A stretch of 64,000 nt of DNA from Merluccius polli (lineage: Eukaryota; Chordata; Actinopteri; Gadiformes; Merlucciidae), in assembly GCA_030340625.1 (NCBI GenBank), contig JAOPHQ010004273.1:78501-142500 (forward strand), read 5' to 3'. This document shows, one piece after another, positions 18,019 through 29,875 of the stretch. Under the pieces are notes generated by a model, which did no database searches, had not been told where the DNA came from, and worked only from the letters and a program-made list of their open reading frames with translations. Positions within the stretch are counted from its first letter, which is position 1. Each line of letters starts with the position of its first letter. Position numbers and translations under genes: made by a program.

Positions 18019-21000
18019 CAACCCGGTATCACACTTTTTAGTGCTCATAGTCACAAACATTAATCTATTGAATTGTGTCCCGGAGCAGGATTGACTTTTT
18101 TCATGCTAGACAGAACGACATTTACACCAAGCATTTTAAATGGGGGCTACTGATTGGCTGAGACTGTTGCGGCGGAGCATAGTTGGAACCTGATTGGCCG
18201 GCACGAAAAAGTGTCATACCGGGTTGTCCATTGTGTGCGCTTCATTATTTAGTCCACTTGCTGGTGTAACCTGCGTTGTGTTAGCTAGACTTGGAAGGAC
18301 TGGGACACTCTCAGCATGCGGATGAAGAGGTTTATTATCTGCACAAAGGGTCATCAAACAAATATAGGGCATGAGCAAAGGTTTGGTCCGCCTGCAGCAG
18401 ACGTCGTCCTTTCTGCCTATTACATTACTAATATTCTGTCATAGTAATATTCTGTTCTAATATTACTACAAGTTTCTATAAAATACTACATTTTACAACT
18501 TTATTATGAAGTGTGTAAATAAAGCAATGAAAATAAATTCAAAAAGGGTAAACACTCCACTCTTGTGGCGACAACCGGTACTGCATGTAAAATGCACAAT
18601 GACGTGACGGCTCGTCATTCTAGAGCTAGGATGCTAGCGACGTCGCGAGTGGAAATGTAAAACATCCACGAGACATGAAGTGAACCGACACCACTGGCGT
18701 AACTATCGACGGTGCAACCGGTGCACCGGGACCCAGACGCCGGGGGGGGGGGGGGGGGGGCATGAAGACGGTGCAACCGGTGCATTGCGCCGGGGCGCGT
18801 GTATGCTTTTTCCAACCCAGTTTAGACCACGCCCACTTCCGCAGTACAGAAGCCTAGTCGGTTACGCGTTACCATAGAGACTGACCCCAATAGAAACTAG
18901 TGCTACTACGCTTATCAGTATATGCCAATAAATTAACATTACTAAACTGACTGCTTTACACAGTAAAGATATGCAATAGCCGATAGCCTCCGTCTTTTCG
19001 CATTTGTGATCAGAATGCCATATGCGCTCACAACAATATAAACATTACTAAATGACTTTACACAGTAAAGTATGGGGAGCTGCTGCTTCGCGTCGGCATA
19101 CGCGGCTTCCGTACTAGCAAGGGGGCGTGGTTTTGTCTAAACTGGGTTGGAAAAAGGATACACGTCACCGGGGCCCAGACGCCGGGGGGGGGGGGGGGGG
19201 GGGGGGCCTCAACAATCCCCCCCCCCCCTCAACAATCGCGCAGCACCACCGGGTTGGGGTGTGTGTGTGTGTGTGTGAGTGAGTGAGTGAGTGTGTGTGT
19301 GTGCTTGTTTGTGTCTATTTATCAGAATTATGTTGTATTACATTTGTGTCATTTGTTCTCAGACCCAGATCTCCAGGTGAAAGTGTCTCGTCGGGACGAC
19401 TGGGGTATATATCTGGAATGTGACAGCATGTGTGCTGACCCTCCCATCATCTGGTACAGGGATGGATGGTATTCAGGACAAGCAAGGTCCTACGGGGCCC
19501 CCATTAACTCTATTTACAGCTATTCATGTGCTGTTGAAGGATACGAACGTCTCCACTCTCCTTCAGTGTGTACGTCAACTCCAAGCTTATCAACTGCAAC
19601 ACACGAAGAAGTCAATAACTTCCGGGTCACAAAAATCGAACAAATTAAATATTAAAATCAAGTTCGGCCCGTGGCCCCGTTTTTTCATTTCATATTTTTG
19701 ATCTGAGCATTAAATCTAAAGTACGAAAAACAAACCGTAATTTGTTTTATCACGGTATCAGATTCATGAACGAACAACGAAATAACAAATCGTTTTTTCA
19801 TTTTCCGATTTTGAATTAGTCAATTGAATATGAAAAGAACGAATGATAAACGGATTATTTTCTACTGGAAAAGTTGAAGCAGCTTATAAAAAATAACTAA
19901 TAATAAAAACTTGACACAGATTCACGTCTGACGCTTTCGTGTGGCCGTGAGGGGGAAACGTTTGCAATGCTTGCTGGGAGTTGTAGTGCCGCACATGACA
20001 GGAGTTAAAGATGCGGGCCAAGGAAGTGAACACATGAATGCAGCGTGAAGTGAATGCATAGGGGAATAGGAGCGCGTGAATCATCGTCATTTAGAAATGA
20101 GATCACAGATGTATGAATCGAGATCTTGATTAGTATTAGTCGTATGTTCTTCCACTCCCACCATATTTCTGCTGTATAAACTACAGCTGTAATGGCACTA
20201 TTTCTGAAATACTTCTCAGGTCTCCCAGGAAACAGCTGCACTAGAGTGTCCTACCCCACCAGAACCATGTGTGTCCTGCAAGGAACATCAGTGGACATCT
20301 CCTGCACATACAGTCATCCTCCATATGCAACACTCATTTCTACATACTGGTTTAAATGGAGAGCTAACCAAGAGCCCAGAGACCTCCAGTCAGACTCTGG
20401 ATATGAAGGTCGTGTTGAGTACCCTGTAGAAGAGACGGGACGCTCCACTCTGAGAATCACTGACCTCAGAGTCACAGATTCAGCAGAGTACCGCTTCACA
20501 TTTAAAACAAGTCACTATGAATGGAAAGGTATTTTACATGGTACAACTCTGACCGTCACAGGTACTAGTACTATTTATTTTCATATTTTTAGTATGAATA
20601 ATGTGATTGACTATGAATCTACAGCGGTTCAACTATTAATATCACAACCTCACTTCCTCATTCAGGCCTGAGGGTGGAGGTGACTCCTGTTGCCACGGTG
20701 ACAGAGGGACAGAGAGTGACATTGACCTGTATCACCAGTTGTCCTCTGGCTGATAAGCCCTCCTACATCTGGTACCAGAACAACGGTTCTGTGACCGGGT
20801 CGGAGAACCCAGAGAACCAGCTGGTTCTGGACCCTGTCGGTCCTCAGCATGCCGGGAGCTACTCTTGCTCCGTCAGAAACTACCCACACCTCCGCTCTCC
20901 TGAGGAGACGCTCACTGTTCAATGTACCATGAGTATCCTACATCATACTTCATCTGTTTCTGATTGGCTCAATCTGCCTAGCCTCGTGAGACCACCCTGA

Positions 21001-22108
21001 TCTCCTGATCTCCAGCTCATGACTGGCTGGGCAGTAATTCATTTCCACATATGGGAACGGCCTTATGTTGTTCAAAAAACTCAGACAACCAATCAGATGA
21101 AATAACTAATAATAAGTAAAACTCTGCTCTAACACTGATTGGTTCATCCACTTATTGGGTTTAGAAAGTGGGTTTCATCAGGAGCGAAGCCAGACTGGTC
21201 TTCAGAGAAACTGACGTGATCAGGATGGTCTCAGGAGGCTACAATCTGCCAGTGATGTCACTTAACAGCAGTAACCTTGTTGAGCCAGAGGTGGTGCTGT
21301 CACTGCAGTTAGATTCATGTTTTTGGTTACTCTTTAAAGATAAACTGGATTGAATATAAGGCTTGAAGGCTTGGGTGTACACTTAACTAAATGTTATTAA
21401 TACACGTTTTAATAACTAATTAAATGTATCTGTCAACAGACGCTCCACAGACCCCCTCAGTGAGCGTGAGTCCCTCTGGTGAAGTAGTGGAGGGCAGTTC
21501 AGTGACTCTGAGCTGCAGCAGTGATGCTAACCCAGCAGCTAACTACACCTGGTTCAAGGAACATGAAGACTCAGTGGGAGAACCAGGACAGAACTACACC
21601 ATCACTAACATCACATCTGAGCTTGGAGGACATTATTACTGCCAAGCTCATAATGCATTCGGACGTCATAATTCCACCTTGATGTTCATTAATGTGACAG
21701 GTAATTGTTACTTTAAAAAGGTCACTGTTTAAAGAGCAACCAAACACAAATAAAAGTTCAGTAAGAGCACCATCTATGGTTAGACATAACGTTGGTGCTG
21801 TAGGAGCACAACCTTGTTGTATGTCCAAGTTTGATTTGAGTATCCATAATATTTATTCATCAATTAGAGATGTGTTTCAGTTACATTTAGACTTATGAAC
21901 ATAAACAGATGTCTTCATCATAATACTACATTACTTCTGATGCTGACGTTTTGGTTCCCTTCTAATGGAAAGTTCACATGAATGAAGCGTTAAATCACTG
22001 TTTTCCAGACAAATCATCATCACTGACAACTGTAGCTGTAAGAACTGTTGCTGTCTTACTGGTCACCATGGTCACCTTCCTCCTCATCTTCCTCTGCATG
22101 AGGTGAGA

Positions 22109-22141
<33 letters not shown>

Positions 22142-23607
22142 CCCCTCTCTCTGTCTCTGTCTCTCTCTCCCCCTCTGTCTCTCTCTCTCTGCTTAATGTG
22201 TCTGTTGTCTCCACCAGAAGAAAGAGGGCTTCCAGAAAAGCCCGTGGCCAGCGAGGAAGGCCAGATACCGGGGAGGAGGTGAGAGACAACCCATCCTTTA
22301 CTAAGACACACAGTGGACATTTCTAGTGTTTCTTTAGCTGTTTGTTACTCTAGCCTTGTCACAAGGAGACCTTTCTGCCAATATGCACATATAATGATAC
22401 ATGTATAATTTATATTATACATATAATAATAGAGCTGAGCTTTAAAGAGGAACCATCAACCTCAGCTATGTTCTCTTATTAAAGACTCTGACAACCAGTC
22501 CAAAAATATAAAACATGTTTAAGTGTCTTATTGTGCGTATACCAAAATGTGAGTATGAATAAATGTTAGAAAGAAGAAGTGATCAGGACAGTGTGGGAGT
22601 GGCATGCTTGATTGACATCTACCTAGCCACGCCTCTTTCAAATAATATTACTAACCCAAGTATTACATCAACACATCGTCAGAGAAGTATACAAATGTCC
22701 ATATTTGCATTGCAATCATAAGTCATTAATAGCAACGACACGCTATGAATCATTACAATTGAATTGGTGATAGTGATCAACCTCCACCTGAAATGTGAGG
22801 CAAACGTTGGATGACTATAATTAGTCCAATTTGGAGAACACAAAACCCGGACCAATAGTCACATTTTTCTAGATTTCTCTTTTGTGAGATCAAGAGTGAG
22901 ATCTGGGGTGACGTCTAGAGGACAAACTGGGAGCTGGAGAGACTTCTGCCAGTGAGCAGAATGAGAAGATGGAGTAATGGAAGTAATGACGTCTAATCCA
23001 AGCCAATTAATATGCTGTTGATTTGTCAACATTTAAGAAGCAGCTCAACTGTTGGAGGGAACCTAGCAGTGATTAGAAAGAGGAATATGTTTAAGGAAGG
23101 AGACTCTTGAAGTGAAGCCTACAGCAGCCTGCATGGTGGGACCACGAGTCACCACCAGGGGTCTCTACATGAACCAGAAACACATGACCTTCAGGACCGC
23201 CTTTTAACACAGTAAAGTGTTTCTAAATGTCCTCTTCTGTCCTCTCTCCCCTTCAGCCACTTCCTGGACCTGAGTATGAAAACTTACCTCTGACCAATCG
23301 CTTGGCTCCTGCAGCACAGAGAGAACCAATAGAAGAACAGGATGACATTCACAATGTCTCCATCCACGTCTCTCACTCAGAGAACCAGGAAGTGCCTCAC
23401 CGTTCGGCTGACTCCCCTGTCCAATCAGACAGAGCAGGTCCTTCACGTGTTCAACTTTAAAAGACCCAACGCTGTCCCTGAGTAAGCCTCTTCCTTTCTC
23501 AAATCTGTGTAAAATCTTCCTTCCAGGGTGACTGAGGTTCATAATGCATCTGTCTTCTTTTCAGGGACGCTGACCAGACCTCAGAGTTGTACAGCACCAT
23601 CAAATGA
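16024..23607 (+). CDS. CD22-like/sialoadhesin-like Ig receptor, copy B (multi-exon)
   Basis: Tandem duplicate of gene A with the same product type and exon phases. Coding exons: 16024-16078 (signal peptide), 17564-17950, 19363-19569, 20220-20561, 20666-20923, 21440-21700 (Ig domains), 22009-22102 (transmembrane), 22218-22278, 23257-23481 and 23565-23607. Exon 3 uses the intact acceptor TCTCAG at 19357-19362 and so keeps the D-P pair lost in copy A. The reading frame stops at 23458-23460 inside exon 9, exactly as in copy A (about 622 residues). The out-of-frame terminal exon here ends SELYSTIK then stop, 8 codons shorter than in copy A. Introns are almost identical to copy A except for missing or extra mobile elements. 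A candidate TATA box lies at 15721-15727 and a polyadenylation signal at 24817-24822. Confidence 0.82.
17245..17385. repeat. 12-bp repeat array CTATCGCTAGCT, intron 1 of gene B
   Basis: Expanded counterpart of 2391-2464, with the same unit. Confidence 0.85.
18019..18226. mobile_element. Short inverted-repeat transposon (MITE) in intron 2, copy B
   Basis: Orthologous copy of the element at 3164-3371, with the same CAACCCGGTAT termini and small substitutions. Confidence 0.75.
19185..19230. repeat. Poly-G and poly-C tracts in intron 2 of gene B
   Basis: A run of about 22 G, then CCTCAACAATC and a run of about 10 C. Related poly-G runs are at 3884-3900 and 18,742-18,760. All follow the motif CCCAGACGC. 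Confidence 0.85.
19363..20561 (+). CDS. Gene B exons 3-4: diversified Ig domains
   Basis: Exon 3 is 19363-19569 (69 codons, with ECDSMCADPPIIWYRDGW and YSCAVEG). Exon 4 is 20220-20561 (114 codons, with VDISCTYSHPPYATLISTYW). Compared codon by codon with gene A, these two exons carry almost all the protein differences between copies. The intron between them is nearly unchanged. Cysteines and core tryptophans are conserved, so the fold should be preserved and the surface altered. Confidence 0.78.
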
Positions 23608-23690
23608 ACCCCGAAACAACTTATTTTAGATGAAAAGTGATGTAGTGGGTTACATAGTAGTGCTATGGATTCATCCTGGCCCAAATCTCC

Positions 23691-24126
23691 ACTTAAAGGA
23701 CAATACCGGTCTCAAACCATCGTAACCGTCTCTCCTTGCTTCACTAAAACATCTGTTACCAATATAATTCGTCAAAATTACTTCACTGCACCAATTCTGC
23801 CAAAGAGCACTTAGCGTGCGGCGCGCACACCTGCCATGAATGTGAATAAAGGCGATATAGCATTTTACTATTTTTTAAAATCAATGTATGTCGCTCAGTG
23901 GACAACATAACAGTGAATCGTCACACAAGTATTTGACCAAATGTCACCAAAGTGCTGTATTGGTATTGTTAACATTAGTGGAAGGCGTGTTCACGTGAAA
24001 TGCTCTCAGACAGAATCAGCAGAACGAAGTGATTTTGACAAATTGTATTGAAATCAGATGTTTTAGTGAAGTCAGGAGAGACGGTTACAGTGGTGTGATC
24101 ACCCTGACCTTTATTATTCTTTAAAT
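23691..24126. mobile_element. Fold-back element downstream of gene B (complete)
   Basis: The left arm, from about ACTTAAAGGACAATACCGGT, contains GTAACCGTCTCTCCTTGCTT, CACTAAAACATCTG and CAAAATTACTTC. The right arm, read as its reverse complement, carries GTAACCGTCTCTCCTGACTT, CACTAAAACATCTG and CAAAATCACTTC. The arms are about 130 bases each around a spacer of about 170 bases. Copy A keeps the left arm (about 11,493-11,610) and spacer but lacks the right arm. Confidence 0.75.
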
Positions 24127-24816
24127 GCACATGCCTGACCGAAGATTTAAAAATGTACAATAGCATGCTACTGCATTACCTGTCATTGGCCTTTTGGGTT
24201 ACCGGGTAACGACAATCAAACATCCTGGCTACACCCCCCCAAATCTGATTGTAGTGAGTGGGAGTGGCTTGTGCAGGACAGCGACAGCCTGAACAGCTAT
24301 ATAGCCCACCCCTAAATGTTAAGCAGAACAATAGATGAGTCCCTCTATAGGTTAAACACGTGCTATTGCATGCACAACCTCTGATTGGCTGATCAGGTTG
24401 GTTGGTTACCCACCTGCCGATGTGACACACCTGTCCTCCTCCTTACTGAAGCTGAATGGAAGGGCCCCTGAATGATAAAAGCTGAAACCATTTTTGAATG
24501 GTGGGTGAGGGGGTTTGGTTCTCCTTTCAAGGCTTGTGGCTTCCCCTCATTCTGGCTCTCTGCTGCTGTCCAGGGCTGCGTTCCAATAGTCCGTCTCCCG
24601 CGCTTCACCTCGCTCTTCCTGCTAAATCTCTAGATGTTTTCCTCGATCTGCATTGTACCCGCTGCTCCAATTGCAGAATGCGCACCGTCTTGGGCACCGA
24701 GGATACATCAGTGTATCCTAACATTGGTTTGTGTTGATCTGCTTTTACACACAAACCTTCATTCATTTAACCTTCATTTAGTTATTTGTTGAGTTATCTT
24801 TTGATTTATGATGTCA

Positions 24817-24822
24817 ATAAAA
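24817..24822 (+). terminator. Candidate polyadenylation signal of gene B
   Basis: AATAAA at the position equivalent to 12457-12462 of copy A. Confidence 0.35.
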
Positions 24823-25006
24823 TGTGATGAACTACTACTTTTACTGTGTGGTGGTTTCCCTCTATGGATGCTATTGTCTGAGAAAGTCATAACTCTTAAA
24901 TTACACAAAGAATGTGATCTCACCAAGTTATATGTTGAGGTTTGAGTTTTCAAAAAGCTTAGCCAGTATTTAGATGCCAAGTGTCCTCTGTCGGCCTGTG
25001 AAGCTC

Positions 25007-25147
25007 ATTGGTGGAGCCCAACCATAGACTGTATAACATAGAGCCAATGAGAGCTCTTAGCCTATTGGTGGAGCCCAACCATAGACTGTATAACATAGAG
25101 CCAATGAGAGCTCTTAGCCTATTGGTGGAGCCCAACCATAGACTGTC
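25007..25147. repeat. 57-bp repeat, 2.5 copies
   Basis: ATTGGTGGAGCCCAACCATA starts at 25,007, 25,064 and 25,121. A single related unit lies after copy A at about 12,650-12,735. Confidence 0.85.
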
Positions 25148-25395
25148 ATCCCCCTTTATAGTGATCTCCAGCTTCTCCTTAGTGTCTGACCAGAGGCAGG
25201 CTGACTGGGTTTTCGTTTATTTTGTCGCCTCGGTGAATGCAAGATAAAAACCTATCCTTTCTGTTTCATTGAGGGATAAGTTTAACAACTTTTAAAAGTT
25301 TTTATTAATTAATTTACTTTTTTTTATTATTATGTTTTTTGCATTTTCTGACATCAATTATCATGGGTGGTGTATGATAAAACATCTGGTCTACA

Positions 25396-25470
25396 TCGCC
25401 AACCAACCGCTGGCTCACCATAGAAAACTACATAGCCGATTCCAGATGACACCCCCATCCCAGAAGACTC
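25396..25470 (+). pseudogene. Shard of the 13,650-13,815 retroviral-flank sequence
   Basis: GCCAACCAACCGCTGG and CACCATAGAAAACTACATAG, then CCGATTCCAGATGACACCCC, repeat 13,648-13,815 with an internal deletion of about 95 bases. This marks residual duplicated sequence beyond copy B. Confidence 0.65.
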
Positions 25471-25542
25471 CACCAGACTCCCGTTTTTTTTTTTTTTAAA
25501 TGGGAAAACCTCAAGGCCAAATATAAGGTTGTTAACTCTCAC

Positions 25543-25565
25543 CACACACACACACACACACACAC
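25543..25565. repeat. (CA)n microsatellite
   Basis: Short run of CA dinucleotides after a poly-T tract. Confidence 0.85.
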
Positions 25566-25704
25566 TAAGGATGTGAACAGTTGTTTTTCCGTTATATAGT
25601 TGGTCCTATTTACAATTTCTACATAGCACAACAGCACTGCTGTTGAAAGTAAATCATGGGCATACACTTAACACTGTAATGAATGTAACAGGATTGATAT
25701 CACA

Positions 25705-25989
25705 ATATATATATATATATTATGTCTATGTATATATGTCTATATGTCTATGTCTATATGTCTATGTATACATGTCTATGTATATATGTCTATGTCTATA
25801 TGTCTATGTATATATGTCTATGTATTTATGTCTATGTATATGTCTATATGTCTATGTCTATATGTCTATGTATACATGTCTATGTATATATGTCTATGTC
25901 TATATGTCTATGTATATATGTCTATGTATTTATGTCTATGTATATATGTCTATATGTCTATGTATACATGTCTATGTATATATGTCTAT
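25705..25989. repeat. TATGTCTA-type tandem repeat
   Basis: Alternating TATGTCTATGTA and TATATGTCTATG units. It directly abuts the left end of the hAT transposon. Confidence 0.9.
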
Positions 25990-28900
25990 CATGGGCGAGC
26001 GGTCATAATAAGCTATAAATGCAGTGCATGCCCAAGCCCTTCAATAAAAATAATTGAAAATATTAATCTGGCAGTGTGTTCAATTATACAATACCTTAGT
26101 TCTACTGTTTTGGTCTTAAATCCGTGCCTAATCTGTCCCGTTTTGCTTGCGAAAAGCTGGAAAGCTGACAGCTTGTTTCGCGCATGCGCACTGTGACACC
26201 GAGTAGTACAGTTACTGCTAGAGGCCTTAGTTTACTGTAGATGAGCATTTTGAATGGCAAAAAAGCTGTCAATGAAGCAGCTTATCTGCCAACGCGCATG
26301 CGCAAACCTGACTTGTTTGAATTTTTCAGCGGGAAATTGTCAGTGATTAATTTCATTGTGTAGCCTGGGTCAAAATGAATGAAAATATTAATTCTATTCA
26401 GTCTTTGCGTTCAGTGCCGTTTTCGCGGAGAACTTTTGAGGACAAGAAGACCATAATTTCAAGTGGACGGCCTACTCCTGAAGTAAATATCACAAAAACT
26501 ACAACGAATTTCGTCCGTCACTTTCAAGCCAGCACCTATGAGAAACATAAATGGCTAGCTGGCTGTCCACAGGTTAGCAAACTGTTCTGTTGGCCGTGTC
26601 TCCTTTTTTCCACGGAACACACAGTCTGGACCACGACAGGTTATGGTGATTTAAACAACCTTCACACTGCTATGAGCAAGCATGAGCGTGCATCTTCGCA
26701 CATCCTTTGTATGGTAAACCTGCAGACATTTGGAAACACACGGATCGATCATCAGCTGAATGAGGGACTGCGACTGGCCACAGAGCAGCACAACGCGCGG
26801 GTAAAAAAGAACCGGGACGTGTTGAAGAGGCTTGTGGACATCGTTGTCTACCTTGGAGCACAGGAGCAGGCATTTCGAGGGCACACAGAGGGGGAAGGAT
26901 CAGACAACCGCGGTAACTACATTGAACTTGTCAATCTACTCCGGAAATATGATGAGAGGCTTGCCCATCATTTGGAGACATGTACTGTGTTCTCGGGCAT
27001 GTCAAGCCACATTCAGAATGATTTGATTGAAGCTGTGGCTAGTGTGGTGTTAAATGAGATAAAATCCGAAATCAAAGATGCAAGCTTTGTAGCTATACTA
27101 CTTGATGAGACAACTGATGTGTCCAACTTCGCCCAGCTTTCTACTGTCTGGAGATATGTCACTAAAGAGGGAGAAGTGGAAGAGAGATTTGTGGGCTTTT
27201 CTGATGTCAGCGCTGACAGAACAGCCACGGCCCTAGCAGAGCATGTTTTTGCCGCTGTTGATGAAATGCAATGCGGTGTCAAACTTGTCGGTCAAACATA
27301 TGACGGAGCCGCAGTGATGTCTGGCCACCTAAATGGCCTGCAGGCCAAGGTTAGGGACCGTTACCCGTCCTGCTGTTTCGTGCATTGCATTGCCCACACT
27401 CTTAACTTGGTGCTGTCACAAGCGTGCAACACTATCAAAGACTGCAAGGTTTTCTTTTCAACTTTAAATGGCCTGGCGTCATTTTTTGTTACCTCTACAA
27501 AGCGCACCAAGGCTCTTGATGACATTGTGCAGAGGCGATTCCCCCGAGCTGCCCCAACTAGGTGGAACTACACGTCTAGGTTAGTAAACACAGCAAAAGA
27601 AAACCACGAAGCACTAATTGAACTGTTCAATGAAATCAGGAACAATCCGTTGGACTGGGACGAGAGGTCCATTCTTTCAGCAGGGGGCTTTCTGCAATAT
27701 TTAAACGACCCCAAAGTCGTATTTCTCCTGCAGCTTTTTTCGGATGTTTTTTCACACACAGATGTACTTTTCAACATCCTGCAAACCAAAGGCTTTGACA
27801 TTGGCTATTGTGTGAGTCAAATGAAGAGAACAGCAGAACAGTTGCAAAGACAGAGAGGGGATTTTGAACATGTTTTTGCTCTGGTCCCAGAACCTGAGAA
27901 CCCAGCAAAGAGGTGCAGAGGGGCAGGCGACAGAAAAACGGAATATAAAGAACTTTATTTCAAAGTGCTGGACACCATTGATTCCCAAATGCAACAGCGT
28001 CTTTCATCTTTGGAGAAGATGACATTTCTGGGTCTCCTGGACTTCCCCAGATTCCATCAGTATGAGCAGGCATTTCCAGAGAGCGCATTTGACGCTCTCA
28101 AATACACTTATGGACAGTTTTTTGATGATGTGCTTTTGCGCAGTGAGCTGAAAGTGTTGTATGTGTCTCCTGATCTGAAAAAACGAAACGTCTCGGAATT
28201 AACCAGTTTCATGCGCTCAAATGGCCTGTGCGATGCCATGCCCCAACTCTACAAACTGTGTGAATTGTTCCTCACTCTGCCATCCACCACTGCCTCGGTA
28301 GAAAGAACATTCTCTGGACTAAAACGGATCAAGACGTATCAGCGCAACGCCATGGGCCAGCAGAGATTGTCCGGCCTTGCCATGATGTCTATAGAACGGA
28401 GGATGCTTCAGAAAATCAAGTCGGATGAAAGCTTCTATGACAAAGTCATCGTGGAGTTTACCAAGAAGGCCCGTAGGATGGAATTCATCTATAAATAAGG
28501 TAGGACATTTATTGAGTGCGTTTGTACTGTAACTGGCATTGTCAAAATTCATTCCTATATGATTTTGCTAGTTCATTGTTTTTTTTTATTGGAAAATGTG
28601 TCACCGTCTTCATTAATTAGGCCTATATAATTTGCTGTGCTGTCCGTGGTGCTGAAATCCTCCTCTCTTTTCTTCGCTCCGCTTGAGCGCGGCTGAACCT
28701 GGCTTGAGGCCACTTCATGGGCGAAAGCCAGTTCGGAATACTGTAAATTCCAACATGTTGTTGGTAACTTTGTAGGCATGTGATTGTGTCATTTGATTGA
28801 CCACGCTGGTTACGTTGTGTGGGCGCATCAAGCGTCATGTCAGTGCTGAATATTTCTGCTTTCATTTAGCCTACATATACACTGTAAATTCCAACACAAA

Positions 28901-29076
28901 TTCCAGGTTGTTGGTAACATGGGGCAAGTGTGAGTGTGAGAGTGTCAAAATCGAGTTGATATAGTAGTTAAAAACCATATTATATATTTTTATTAATAAA
29001 TAAATACCCCCCTTACGGGCGCGCATGGTATTGACACTTCAGCATGACCACAGTAAAAGGTCACCGCTCGCCACTG
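25990..29076 (+). mobile_element. Full-length hAT transposon (ZMYM1-like)
   Basis: The left end CATGGGCGAGCGGTCA and the right end, read as reverse complement CAGTGGCGAGCGGTGA, are imperfect terminal inverted repeats of the hAT type. They enclose an intact transposase gene with about 385 bases of 5' and 575 bases of 3' flank. Both ends abut TA-rich microsatellite, which hides any 8-bp target duplication. Size (3.1 kb) and an undamaged frame suggest recent activity. Confidence 0.8.
26375..28498 (+). CDS. hAT-family transposase, ZMYM1/TTF-finger type (707 aa)
   Basis: Intronless 707-codon frame. A TTF-type zinc finger lies at about residues 40-115 (RHFQAS..HKWLAGC, LFCWPCLLF, NNLHTAMSKHERASSH). 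A DUF4371-like region follows. The RNase H-like core has first Asp in AILLDETTD (about residue 247), second Asp in GQTYDGAA (about 310) and CFVHCIAHTLNLVL between them. The hAT dimerisation domain near the C-terminus has TTASVERTFSGLKRIKT (about 640), holding the expected catalytic Glu. The family excises and inserts DNA by cut-and-paste. The frame has no stop or shift, and its position between matching termini shows it is a transposon gene rather than a domesticated host gene. The start at 26375 precedes the first conserved motif by about 40 codons. Confidence 0.88.
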   Translation: MNENINSIQSLRSVPFSRRTFEDKKTIISSGRPTPEVNITKTTTNFVRHFQASTYEKHKWLAGCPQVSKLFCWPCLLFSTEHTVWTTTGYGDLNNLHTAMSKHERASSHILCMVNLQTFGNTRIDHQLNEGLRLATEQHNARVKKNRDVLKRLVDIVVYLGAQEQAFRGHTEGEGSDNRGNYIELVNLLRKYDERLAHHLETCTVFSGMSSHIQNDLIEAVASVVLNEIKSEIKDASFVAILLDETTDVSNFAQLSTVWRYVTKEGEVEERFVGFSDVSADRTATALAEHVFAAVDEMQCGVKLVGQTYDGAAVMSGHLNGLQAKVRDRYPSCCFVHCIAHTLNLVLSQACNTIKDCKVFFSTLNGLASFFVTSTKRTKALDDIVQRRFPRAAPTRWNYTSRLVNTAKENHEALIELFNEIRNNPLDWDERSILSAGGFLQYLNDPKVVFLLQLFSDVFSHTDVLFNILQTKGFDIGYCVSQMKRTAEQLQRQRGDFEHVFALVPEPENPAKRCRGAGDRKTEYKELYFKVLDTIDSQMQQRLSSLEKMTFLGLLDFPRFHQYEQAFPESAFDALKYTYGQFFDDVLLRSELKVLYVSPDLKKRNVSELTSFMRSNGLCDAMPQLYKLCELFLTLPSTTASVERTFSGLKRIKTYQRNAMGQQRLSGLAMMSIERRMLQKIKSDESFYDKVIVEFTKKARRMEFIYK

Positions 29077-29103
<27 letters not shown>
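29077..29103. repeat. (TA)n microsatellite
   Basis: TA dinucleotides between the hAT right end and a hairpin element. Confidence 0.85.
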
Positions 29104-29107
<4 letters not shown>

Positions 29108-29142
29108 AAACAAATCCTGTGGCAAAATGTCAATATGATGCC

Positions 29143-29212
<70 letters not shown>

Positions 29213-29260
29213 GTCACCATGGCATCATATTGAAATTTTGCCACAGGATTTGTTTACTTT
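29104..29260. mobile_element. Hairpin MITE with (TA)n loop
   Basis: The left arm 29104-29143 (AAAGTAAACAAATCCTGTGG then CAAAATGTCAATATGATGCCA) is mirrored by the right arm 29220-29260, with a (TA)n loop between. The same left arm without its partner recurs at 63,486-63,525. Confidence 0.8.
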
Positions 29261-29330
29261 TTTAACATTGACTAGACCATGGGGGAAAAAGTAATCTTTC
29301 TGACTTTTATTTCAGCAGCATCACTGCTAT

Positions 29331-29875
29331 ACTGGGACATGCTACTGGTGATGTAGTGTACTTCTTGTATGCTATACTGGGAGGGTTTAAGGGAAGGTGA
29401 CATGCTACTGGTGATGTAGTGTACTTCCTGTATGCTATACTGGGAGGGTTTAAGGGAAGGTGACATGCTACTGGTGATGTAGTGTACTTCTTGTATGCTA
29501 TACTGGGAGGGTTTAAGGGAAGGTGACATGCTACTGGTGATGTAGTGTACTTCTTGTATGCTATAGTGGGAGGGTTTAAGGGAAGGTGACATGCTACTGG
29601 TGATGTAGTGTACTTCTTGTATGCTATACTGGGAGGGTTTAAGGGAAGGTGACATGCTACTGGTGATGTAGTGTACTTCTTGTATGCTATACTGGGAGGG
29701 TTTAAGGGAAGGTGACATGCTACTGGTGATGTAGTGTACTTCTTGTATGCTATACTGGGAGGGTTTAAGGGAAGGTGACATGCTACTGGTGATGTAGTGT
29801 ACTTCTTGTATGCTATACTGGGAGGGTTTAAGGGAAGGTGACATGCTACTGGTGATGTAGTGTACTTCTTGTATG
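29331..29875. repeat. 63-bp minisatellite, about 8.6 copies
   Basis: The unit begins GACATGCTACTGGTGATGTA and continues through GTGTACTTCTTGTATGCTAT and ACTGGGAGGGTTTAAGGGAA. The unit length is a multiple of three, so at least two minus-strand frames stay open. No gene support was seen. Confidence 0.95.

Larger units (their letters stand above)
14817..24990 (+). repeat. Tandem duplication unit, copy B
   Basis: Direct repeat of 1-12,630. A related shard of the region beyond copy A (13,650-13,815) also occurs after copy B at about 25,396-25,470. The duplicated unit was probably longer and has since lost sequence on the B side. Confidence 0.9.

Noticed and set aside
25643..26196. Overlapping MSMYICLCIYVY-type frames.
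   Set aside because: Translation of the TATGTCTA microsatellite.
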